64,000 nt of DNA from Athripsodes cinereus (Eukaryota; Arthropoda; Insecta; Trichoptera; Leptoceridae). Position numbers and translations under genes: made by a program. The DNA is taken from assembly GCA_947579605.1 (NCBI GenBank), contig OX388325.1, positions 2,351,572 through 2,415,571 on the forward strand, given 5' to 3'. Under the pieces are notes generated by a model, which was not told the origin of the DNA, ran no database searches, and saw only the letters and a program-made list of their open reading frames with translations. Below, one piece after another: positions 48,301 to 54,484 of the stretch (its first letter is position 1; every line of letters begins with the position of its first letter).

Positions 48301-49337
48301 ATGAAGGTTGGACGTCATTACATAAAGCTGCCCAGAATGGACATAAAGAAGTAGTAGAGTATCTTGTTCAAAATGGGGGTGAAGATATTATAAATGAAAA
48401 AACTAATGATGGTTGTACTGCATTACATATAGCTGCCCAGAATGGACATAAAGAAGTAGTAGAGTATTTGGTTCGACATGGGAGTGAAGATATTATAAAT
48501 GAAAAAACTAATGATGGTTGTACTGCATTACATATAGCTGCCCAGAATGGACATAAGGATGTAGTTGAGTGTCTGGTTGAAATCGGAGATGAAGATATTA
48601 TAAATGAAAGAAATAATGATGGTTGTACCGCATTACATGTAGCTGCTCTGAATAGACATAAGGATGTAGTAGAGTATCTGGTTGTAAAAGGAGGTAAAGA
48701 TATTATAAATAAAAAAACTACTCTTGGTTGGACTGCATTACATATAGCTGCTTTGAATCGACATAAGGATTTATTACATCATCTGATTCAAAACGGCAGT
48801 AAAGGTATTATAAATGAAAGAAATAATGATGGTTTTACCGCATTACATATAGCTGCTGAGAATGGACATAAGGATGCAGTAGAGTATCTGGTTCTAATTG
48901 GAGGTGAAGATATTGTAAATGAAAAAAATAATGATGGTTGTACTGCATTACATATAGCTGCCCAGAATGGACATATGGATGTAGTTGAGTGTCTGGTTGA
49001 AATCGGAGGTGAAGATATTGTAAATGAAAAAAATAATGATGGCTCTACTGCATTACATATAGCTGCCCAAAATGGACATAAGGATGTAGTTGAGTATCTT
49101 ATTATTTTCGAAGATAATAATATTATAAAGGAAAAAAATAGTAATGGTTGTACTGCATTACATTTAGCTGCTGAGAATGGACACAAGGATGTGGTAGAGC
49201 ATCTGGTTCTATTCGGAGGTAAAGGTATTATAAATGAAAGAAATAATGATGGTTGTACCGCATTATATATAGCTGTTTTGAAGAAACATAAGGATGTAGT
49301 AGATTATCTGCTTCTAATTGGAGGTGAATTATTATAA
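39369..49337 (+). CDS. NLR/STAND-like protein: nuclease-like domain, NACHT NTPase, ankyrin array (~3322 residues)
   Basis: Start chosen at the first ATG after the acceptor (MDSITMECSTEE). Numbered from there: residues ~20-120 hold a PD-(D/E)XK-like signature, Glu58, FDD 67-69 and IQLKHK with Gln86 and Lys88. Residues ~120-840 are mostly helical linker and share LFILATNQPD and KEGYFFNK with the gene at 25091. NACHT: Walker A DDPGMGKST (Lys863), Walker B LLFILDGLNEV (Asp944), sensor IATRQHY (Arg977), GIPLYL (Pro1045), winged-helix FPHRTYYEHYAARF (His1161). Degenerate ankyrin repeats start at ~1251 (GRSALHMAAQYGN), with an acidic stretch SSSDDEDDDK near 1820. Residues 2349-3322 are 28 regular ankyrin repeats. 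No signal peptide or membrane segment is seen, so cytosolic or nuclear location is likely. Function as a nuclease-effector sensor is inferred by analogy to bacterial Avs proteins. Confidence 0.88.
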   Translation: MDSITMECSTEECSTTQIYRKGNSANNQGASYLINLSHALLPCLASDETYSDVKLMVELHEDISGKFDDLNIVQQVESKNYVTMIQLKHKASKGAIINKYTLTSHTKPQFNIWRYVNSYSTKIKTYVSTNSDNQTLKHLVLYTNSPVEESFKKDYLTEPSEIPSFLTRIHPSGFHKLRYDKCLELCLTCIANEFRSNIKKQKIFDLSKVDFNLCRDVIQLDDESRITELKNDFVTGEGKFKDTSSIHACFRRHVISELNKIGSKISDNEFTRKKLKYTDDETSQGSEDICLMFEEFLRDFCDLFILATNQPDDSAMIINAKEILNEHSYFKGCKIDGIYNFIYNKMKKWFSDKEGYFFNKADCKNLLIKARLDQKSIDQRNELNKTYSSIHFTEDSINKFKTQIKDEAETVISININGKSSCILIKKFIEVFHGQGDNNSLYIVNVKEVMETMSLQDIVNGVGEIVPLKDKSSESSSSIVVLHCSNCNVSDDYNSNCDMNLWIKETNFGEIIKDLTNIKLVFIPCDDLSVKDVNVHYGITGEILANDISDESEIFARETLRFNGVEKSLINILGQSWQTFKECKIDNTDMFSELAQSIAKNKKIIIAEEPQNTSQLDAAHMQCNYELNVERFKKILSEDSGCAFAVSRHMEDEIQRLCQLDEAPFKKYKKDKKIVFFDIKDKKQRVLEDFCDNFQRNNANFQKIFWIEIKDDSLIVRAVFNPTYYIQRELIQKSKIIKVNTEKMAEILHSGKKVSIVVKNFTNNKTFKNKLKDNDDPTKIEICMQNIKMYPGNEGKLEYKNLCKENNTVHLLEWCDDEDLRWIRSHGSMELLRESERGDQVIDLISSGSPSLVIISDDPGMGKSTYLTYISQLIKESKWIIRINFREGLVTKALESFDSDNIVEFLTNIEFLNTNTSVVAKSLLQYYLREDISSNDNILLFILDGLNEVPGELLEKAKELLKILVKDTTSTVYIATRQHYTSLLEDQHSFLSMKLKEISFDDQCKFLINYWENNLNKNVEYKTAENFLMTMSGVWGDTTEFIGIPLYLRMISEVSFKDKKNEELYKKQFDVNMLYEYFIENKYEIYFKDKCNDSFTKQTRKKMEKQIQNILSEFAFIYLFPKYRNRLGRDIEVDITENREDYLLLGLLQAKGSYEELYFPHRTYYEHYAARFIVDSLQKKESNKTKYTLALDAVKSGLYSEKNRGENKMLKMFMDCILVAELPLHKAIFNKDLQLFYKLSYKEPRDVQDALGRSALHMAAQYGNTDLINDLILAGWDGTISDVLGRTPLHWMILNRYIDWEDIKILIESHSDINMENNILKNKNVIKGNIINIFGNEYDTESKILKMINSKDVYGYTPLYYAGNNKNWKICTELLYYGANCNALSMVTQTYLSSYILKDVINYVECSHSIFPLLVLQNRINIFEYDEEISLIPDYINTCLEHKLYIIVNNLIKEKAIQDLIKRKEIKMENINVIIYECLGYLIEDIHLNDEDCLRIFKFLHENDSRRQDANINYLQESIKKAAECDRLETFKYILKVKNNNITPDDVVSCLKLAMDRSCMDIVKYICTEHRDKVAAGKVALMYAAQCGRLAVVKYLDEHGTDLSYRNSEGMTALHYAAQSSRMDIMKYLVSRGGDVNLCDSHGKTVLDYAFNSKRSGTYLLDESFSCVQYLVMKCEARLGSDTSNDSYYRDLEQICGVSRESVNIQDTNGETLLHKAVKVNSEVLVRHLISLGANVNAVDSEGKTPLECLKEPSDISLVLLLNGAHCKSSYKHLIPLTYCSGVLSNNSVIWNIKNSNLQTLIHMAAHLGCNRDDDSSSDDEDDDKCSTQIDETNVLSSILNICNDVRRCKPLNIISTQDDAGDTALHIAARLGDCKNINILLKQSAKYNILNNKGETPAECCSTSNANKIIEQFDIICNFFAIIKETKLEEFDIKLISYKYIDVRDADGRTALHWAVLLKSSQIVESLLRKGACTEVSDDYLLTPLHYAAIEGDREIICQLLAHGAAFNCRDKNNKTPADVCSAQLNVIREIEDIFNRISNEGNNSCTIISTRLNYSTLEDDVALAAAGACDERGNTLIHYAAHRGNVEVLNFLLSRSGVYNKTNSLGYTPEDVTDNKDILKRFKLIRNIFELYKRNNIVSTYSFIQPMLDDKIIESLVNCKDMNGNTLLHFVGDIYFAKEIVKKTKYLYCPNKKERTPLMNVASRGNAYIIKLICEKDKCGIFKKDNYGQTVLHMAATSGDINAVRYLVNNGVKNIINEKDYKGRTASELAVTKGHMNIMNFLEDNCIIENKTHNQITSAAYFKNKLIKNIQLTDIDMLHNIIKNGDIDVIKVGMEKPFNIIHEKNKDGKITIHVAAKYGHKDIVEYLVQKGGEGIINEKDNNGWTALHIAAQNGHKEVVEYLVQKGGEGIINEKDNNCWTALHIAAQNGHKEVVEYLVQNGGEVIINEKDNKDWTALHKAAWNGHKEVVEYLVQNGGEGIINVKDYDGWTALHIAAQYGHKEVVEYLVQNGDEGIINEKYNKGWTALHKAAWNGHKEVVEYVVQIGGEGIINEKNNKGWTALHQAAWNGHKEVVEYLVQKGGEGIINEKNKDGVTALYIAAQNGHKEVVEYLVQNGGEGIINEKDNDGWTALHKAAWNGHKEVVEYLVQNGGEGIINEKDNDGWTALHQAAQNGHKEVVEYLVQNGGEGIINEKDNDGWTALHQAAQNGHKEVVEYLVQNGGEGIINEKDNNCWTALHIAAQNGHKEVVEYLVQNGGEVIINEKNKDGVTALHQAAWNGHKELVEYLVQNGGEGIINEKDNDGWTALHQAAQNGHKEVVEYLVQNGGEGIINEKDNDGWTALHQAAQNGHKEVVEYLVQNGGEGIINDKNKDGVTALHIAAQNGHKEVVEYLVQNGGEGIINEKNKDGVTALHIAAQNGHKEVVEYLVQNGGEGIINEKDNDGWTALHKAAWNGHKEVVEYLVQNEGEGAITEKDNEGWTSLHKAAQNGHKEVVEYLVQNGGEDIINEKTNDGCTALHIAAQNGHKEVVEYLVRHGSEDIINEKTNDGCTALHIAAQNGHKDVVECLVEIGDEDIINERNNDGCTALHVAALNRHKDVVEYLVVKGGKDIINKKTTLGWTALHIAALNRHKDLLHHLIQNGSKGIINERNNDGFTALHIAAENGHKDAVEYLVLIGGEDIVNEKNNDGCTALHIAAQNGHMDVVECLVEIGGEDIVNEKNNDGSTALHIAAQNGHKDVVEYLIIFEDNNIIKEKNSNGCTALHLAAENGHKDVVEHLVLFGGKGIINERNNDGCTALYIAVLKKHKDVVDYLLLIGGELL
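46413..49337 (+). repeat. 28 tandem ankyrin repeats, exact 105-bp period
   Basis: The TALH-type codons recur every 105 bases from 46422 to 49257 with no indel. Each 35-residue unit is of the form DGWTALHQAAQNGHKEVVEY plus LVQNGGEGIINEKDN, two residues longer than the canonical 33-residue ankyrin repeat. Units 2-18 are nearly identical in DNA. Units 19-28 diverge (HKDVVE, IGGEDI). Variation concentrates at the residues after LH (I, K, Q, V) and after AA (Q, W, E, L), on the first helix. This part lies inside the large gene. Confidence 0.97.
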
Positions 49338-49374
49338 ATGAAAAAATAATGACGGTTGGACTACATTATATATA
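49338..49374 (+). pseudogene. Frame-shifted 29th ankyrin repeat
   Basis: After the stop the DNA still matches a repeat unit: ATTATAAATGAAAAA, then TAATGACGGTTGGACTACAT. It has small deletions in the GGEDIINEK and NEKNND codons. The match resumes after an insertion at 49607 (CTACATTATATATAGCTGCT, i.e. TLYIAA). The array was once longer. Confidence 0.75.
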
Positions 49375-49606
49375 AAGTTGATATTTTCAACCGACGGTAC
49401 TTGGTGGAAATTCATGTTGAATTAATTAAAATAAAACACTTATTAGTAGTATATCCACGGTGACTTTTTATTAGTAGTATATCCACGGTGACTTTTTATC
49501 TTTTCGCCAGCCTGATGATGAGAGCGGAAGCTCTTGAAAGCCGGCTCGCGTCCAATAAAAAGTCACCGTGGATATACTACTAATAAGTGTTTTATTTTAA
49601 TTAATT
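49375..49606. mobile_element. Inverted-repeat insertion in the ankyrin array tail
   Basis: CTACATTATATATA is present on both sides (49361-49374 and 49607-49620), apparently a 14-bp target duplication. Inside, about 52 bases starting AATTAATTAAAATAAAACAC (49419 on) are inverted at 49552-49606. Part of the left arm (ATTAGTAGTATATCCACGG and onward) is duplicated in tandem. The spacer holds CCTGATGATGAGAGCGGAAG and CTCTTGAAAGCCGGCTCGCG, a hammerhead-like arrangement. Confidence 0.7.
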
Positions 49607-49697
49607 CTACATTATATATAGCTGCTCCGTTCATATCAGTAATTGTATTGATGGTATACAATGCCAATTTCTACTTTTCATTAATTATAAACTATAT

Positions 49698-49872
49698 GAG
49701 TTCGTCGATAGCCTGGAGGTAGAGTCTCGGCCTCTTGAACAAGGGGTCCGCAGTTCGATACCAGGTGCCGGCAAACTCCCCTTTCACGACACAAGCTTTT
49801 AGCTTACTGTGGAAGGTGTATAAAGTTGTATTTGGGTTTATAACAAAACCCAGATATATCTTTTTAAAAAAA
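49698..49872 (+). repeat. tRNA-derived SINE with A-rich tail
   Basis: GATAGCCTGGAGGTAGAGTC (A-box-like) and GCAGTTCGATACCAGG (B-box-like) are spaced as in a tRNA gene. A body follows (CCCCTTTCACGACACAAGC, CCCAGATATATC), then an A-rich tail. The related copy near 11757-11875 lacks the head. The body extends well past a tRNA 3' end, so it is a SINE. Confidence 0.75.
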
Positions 49873-51190
49873 ATGTACAACTGCAATCATATTCACATAT
49901 GTACAACTGCAATCATATTCACATCTACAGAGATTAGCAGACAGGCAAGATAATTATGAACCATTTTCATATATAATTGTAATTGGCTATTTTCATGTCC
50001 CTGGTTTGAGTTATTTGATTAAGTACCAGATACCTGGATATAGTTCTAGGAGTAGGGAGTTACTGTATTATGATAATTATTCCATGAACTATGTGAGAAA
50101 TGAACTGGTAAACGATATTGATATGTTTAATATTTATTTTTCTACATTCAAGGGGATCAGGGAGATGTTCAAGCCACAAATTGCTTCTATGTGTCTTTTA
50201 ATATAATATGTTAGATTTGGGTGACAAAAAATTAATGAGGTTTTTAATTTGTAATTAGGTAATTTGAAACAAGTGTTTCTTTCTGCTACTTATAAGTTAT
50301 TGATTCGACTTATCAGATCATTATCAATCTCTCGTCAAAGCACGTCCCTCTTGTGATCGACACTTGTTTCAAATAACCTCATTATGGAATTTCACTACGT
50401 ATGCACCAACACAATTCTAGGGTGGGCGGACTAAAGGACATAGTCAAATATTCCATCCCTATTTTTATTGTTTCAACTTGATCAATACACACCTACTTAA
50501 GAACACAAGTCAAATATGTCTACAAATTAACATTTTTAATAAACTTTTGTGAATTAAAAATACTCTTTTTTTTTTATTTAACTAGACTATTTAATTGTAT
50601 TTTTTTGTTTCTCCTGTAAAGTTGCCATTTCTGACTTAGGTGCTTTAGTCTGCCGACCCTAGAATTAATACTATTATAATTTCCTAAAGTGTTTTTACTC
50701 GCCTACAAGGTTGTGTTAAAGAATGTCCACATAATTAATTTCTAAGTAAATTATTTTTACTATCGGCTCTCATTTTATTCAGTGCTTTTATACCTTCCTA
50801 TTGTATAGTCAATAAATATATATTTTTAAATATGTTATCATTTTATATCCATGATTTTAATGATTTTGTTTATCCCTTTATAAATATTTGAAATTGATTT
50901 TTTTTTATCTGATTATCCTATATTGTTTATCATCTAATTATTCTTCTATGTGCCTATTTTGCTAATCAAATTATAATTTATCTTGTCCAATTTTGTATTG
51001 TCATTTGAATTTGTTAACTAATTTCTGTTGTTCCATATAACATTAATTGTTTTATTATTATTATAATTCATTAATTTTATTTTATTGATTTTGTGCCACA
51101 ATTTAATATGTTATAACTGTATTAATCATCAATTGAATTAGTTCCGCATTAGCGGAGTCCACTGTAGTAGATGTTTGATTATCAGTTATT
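49873..51190. other. No gene recognised
   Basis: AT-rich sequence. A short direct duplication AATCATATTCACAT occurs at about 49885-49925. No coding or terminal-repeat evidence. Confidence 0.5.
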
Positions 51191-51199
51191 AAGTGATGT

Positions 51200-51740
51200 A
51201 GGCCAGTCATTGTGGCATACCCGGCAATGAAACAGCGGACTCCTTAGCTAGAGAGGCGGCAGTCTCAGGTTCAAACAGATTTTATAGTACTCCGTCTTCA
51301 GATCTGTTTCCCAGCAGTCAGCTTGGGAGATATCTAGTAACGAAAATGGAAAAGCATATTTTCAGGTTTAGCCAGCGATATCCAACAAACCGTGGATTGT
51401 TAGGACCAAATTCAATAAATATATAGATAGATATCATCCATTTGTCGCATGAGATTGGGACATTGTTGCATTGGATCCCATCTTCATTGCATTGGAATCA
51501 TGGAGAGCCCAAACTGTGAATGTGGTTTGGGTGAGGACAATCTGAACCATATATTTTTGGCTGTCTAATATATGACGGATACCCACGGTTTCTGAAGGAA
51601 TTGTTAACTTTGAATGTCCAACTCCCCACGAGCGTTGTTATCCTCCTATCTAGAAATAACCGAGACAGCGAATTTTCTAAAGCGAGATTGAAAGCAAATT
51701 TTCTAAAGACAAACCAAATTAAGTTGTAGATAGAGAGGAT
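51200..51740 (+). pseudogene. LINE RNase H and C-terminal relic
   Basis: About 51210 reads SHCGIPGNETADSLAREAAV, the RNase H C-terminal motif of I/R1/Jockey-type LINEs. It continues with SSQLGRYLVTKMEKHIF. From 51499 MESPNCECGLGEDNLNHIFL gives the CxC...H zinc-binding motif. Stops and frameshifts break it between blocks. Confidence 0.7.
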
Positions 51741-51934
51741 CACTAACTCCTTCAATCAAAACTCGACACTGGAAAGAACACTCCACCAAGAGGTGAGTTG
51801 CCACACAAAAAACGAAGAAGTGATGTACATTCTACAACATGCGACCCTTGGTCGGTGTATCTGCGGTCCGCCAGCGAATTATATACTTAATATAAAAAAA
51901 ATTGATAATACCACTGATAATCGGGTAAAAGTAC

Positions 51935-52230
51935 TAGGATACTTAATAATACGAGTAAATATTATATAAGAAAACTGAGGAAATTTCGAAATATTTCAAA
52001 TTCCACTACTATTTTGTAAATTCGGTGATGGGGACAGGGGTAGAAATTCAAATACATAACATTTTTAGTATCCGGTATTGACTCAAACAATCGGTACAAA
52101 TACCTGGTTCATTGTATAAAAAGGTTCCGCGAGAAAATATTCTTTAAGAAATTCGAGGAGTTCTTGAAATATTTTCAATTCCTATACCATTTTGAAAATC
52201 CGGTGACGGTGGGGTAGAAATTTTAATGTG
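51935..52230 (+). repeat. Two tandem poly-G family copies
   Basis: Copies at about 51950-52050 and 52085-52230. Each has AGAAA(A/T)(C/T)(T/G)GAGGA, AAATATTTCAAATTCC or its variant, and GGTGA(T/C)GG..GGGTAGAAAT. The G tracts are shorter than elsewhere. Confidence 0.65.
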
Positions 52231-52377
52231 TGAGCATTTCTAGAAATTAAAACTTTTAGTGTTAATTTTCTTATAGCGGCCCGTCCTTGGCTCATAATGT
52301 TCCCGAGTGGCCCCTGCTCCCTATAAGTCTGTGCATCCCTGCTCTACAATGTGTGTGCATTGGTTTATATTGAGAAT

Positions 52378-52802
52378 ATTTTTTTACTTTGTAACGGGTG
52401 CAGTGTGTATAGAATAACTATTGTATGATTAGGTATGTATTGCTTATATTTAGAATAATTATTTACTTTGTAACGGGTGCAGTGTGTTTAGAATAACTAT
52501 TGTATGATTATGTATTGCTTATATTTAGAATAATTATTTACTTTGTAACGGGTGCAGTGTGTTTAGAATAACTATTGTATGATTAGGTATGTATTGCTTA
52601 TATTTAGAATAATTATTTACTTTGTAACGGGTGCAGTGTGTTTAGAATAACTATTGTATGATTATGTATTGCTTATATTTAGAATAATTATTTACTTTGT
52701 AACGGGTGCAGTGTGTTTAGAATAACTATTGTATGATTATGTATTGCTTATATTTAGAATAATTATTTACTTTGTAACGGGTGCAGTGTGTATAGAATAA
52801 CT
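52378..52802. repeat. Minisatellite of 75/79-bp units, left part
   Basis: GTAACGGGTGCAGTGTGT recurs at 52391, 52470, 52545, 52624, 52699 and 52774. The spacing is 79, 75, 79, 75 and 75. The 4-base difference comes from TTAGGTATGTATTG against TTATGTATTG. The array is cut at 52802 by a transposon and resumes at 59107. Confidence 0.93.
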
Positions 52803-53302
52803 GAGTCATATATTTCCAATAACCGCCAACTCCATAACACTCAATTATTCAGGAGAATCAAAAATCTGTCTTGGTTTTAAATAACAAAGTGAATCGAATA
52901 TCTGTATGATTTTACAATAAGTGCAATATTCTGATTATGTACAAATCTTAATTTATGAGATTAATATATAAAATATATAAAAAAACAAGCTCCAAAAAAT
53001 ACCAAAACGGGAGTTATCGTATTTTGGAATTCACTTTTAAAAATAACGGATTTTGGAAATAACAATATTGGACTTGGCGGGTTTTGATTGTTATTATTAA
53101 GGGAACTAATTTTATAGTTATATACAGGATGTTAAATAATACATTTTATAAAAAAACACATGCTCTTAATTTATTAAGTAAAAATATATAAAGAATAAAG
53201 GTGACAAAAGAAAGGAGACATGAATAATTAATTTTGAACATTAATATTAATTAAAAATTATATTCAGAATATAATATGAAAAAATGGTAGCTTGCTACTT
53301 AG

Positions 53303-54006
53303 TTAAACAAATTTTTCATTTTCCTCCATACCCTCACACTGTATATCGTTGTCTTCGTTATAATCGGGCGTTTGTTGGTCCCGGTTAAAATATGCTTGCT
53401 CGGCAATACAATAATAGGCTAGATCTGAAAGCTCTCGCCATTTATTCCCATAATGCTTCTCAAGTAACTTGCAAACATCTGTCACTTTTTCTTTTTTTAC
53501 GTTACTAAAAGGCGCTATGTTTACAGGTTCAATATGGGATACCAATTTACTTGATGCAACTTTATTCTTTGTCCATAAAACAAATTGTGAATATGGATCA
53601 AATCAGTCATCGTTAGAGATCCACACTTCAGTGACTTGGTGTTGTGTTTACATTTGGGAGAAGTAGGCAGATCACTAGGGGTGTACCTAAATATGTAAAA
53701 AATATTGCTTGATAATGGATCCAAATTAGTCTTAAGATATATGAAATCTATTTAGTTGATGACAAAAAGTAGCAATCTCATGAAAGAAATTAGTCTCAAA
53801 AAATAAATTTAGAATATTTTACAAAAAAGACAAAATTTTGTACAGCCTGTATATGATGCACGTGCTTATCATCACATAGTAAGTTGACAAATATTTACAT
53901 ACCTTTTTTCGCGTAAAATGTTCTTCTTCCATAATTCTGGTTGTTGAACACGCTTTCTTCCTTTATTAGGAGGTGCTTTATTAACTATTTTTTCTAAATC
54001 ACACAT
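53303..54006 (-). pseudogene. Transposase-like gene of the AACT element, two exons, middle deleted
   Basis: Exon 1 (54006-53903) encodes MCDLEKIVNKAPPNKGRKRV then QQPELWKKNILREK and ends at a GTATGT donor. An acceptor TACATATTTAG precedes exon 2 at 53686. Splicing keeps phase and gives a Cys-rich KCKHNTKSLKC, then LTMTDLIHIHNLFYGQRIKL. The RKRV..PE.WKKN start followed by a cysteine cluster is common to a large insect protein family often linked to transposons. Around 53560 the frame changes to VSHIEPVNIAPFSN and KLLEKHYGNKWRELSDL, which looks like the family's C-terminus. The catalytic middle is therefore missing. The start codon lies 1-2 bases from the Copia target site. Confidence 0.6.
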
Positions 54007-54012
54007 TGTTTT

Positions 54013-54377
54013 TGTTAGAATAAAACGCAGGTTTCGGTTTTTATTAATTGGTTTAATGGATGCAAACACGATAGTGATCAGTTACAAACACAATGGGGTG
54101 AGGCACTCATCAACTGCGACACCAGCGCCACCACATAAGAAGGGCATGGTGTACACAGCGCTACCGTCAGAATGGCGCCAATTTTAATTTTTAACATAGA
54201 ATAAAACGCAGGTTTCGGTTTTTATTAATTGGTTTAATGGATGCAAACACGATAGTGATCAGTTACAAACACAATGGGGTGAGGCACTCATCAACTGCGA
54301 CACCAGCGCCACCACATAAGAAGGGCATGGTGTACACAGCGCTACCGTCAGAATGGCGCCAATTTTAATTTTTAACA
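54013..54377 (-). repeat. Two tandem copies of the 184-bp LTR (3' end of Copia)
   Basis: Copies 54013-54196 and about 54197-54377, the second lacking its first bases (TAGAATAAAACG instead of TGTTAGAATAAAACG in + orientation). Each contains GGCGCCATTCTGACGGTAGC on the minus strand and ends CGTTTTATTCTA. Tandem LTRs at one end can arise by unequal recombination or by reverse-transcription slippage. Confidence 0.9.
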
Positions 54378-54484
54378 CTCCCACCAAAATTGGAGCCATT
54401 CACTGAGGCATTGTTAATACATAATGAAACAAAAAAAAGAACAACATGAACAATTATAACTGTAATTACAATTTTTACAGAATC

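Noticed and set aside
48788..49186. Long minus-strand ORF over the ankyrin array
   Set aside because: It is the antisense shadow of the periodic repeat, with no independent domain.
39369..49337. Horizontal transfer from an ankyrin-rich endosymbiont such as Wolbachia
   Set aside because: Flanking introns, insect transposons and an N-terminally related eukaryotic-style paralogue argue for a nuclear gene. The single-exon coding region alone is not enough evidence.
49698..49770. tRNA gene
   Set aside because: A and B boxes are present but the acceptor stem does not pair, and a SINE body with an A-rich tail follows.
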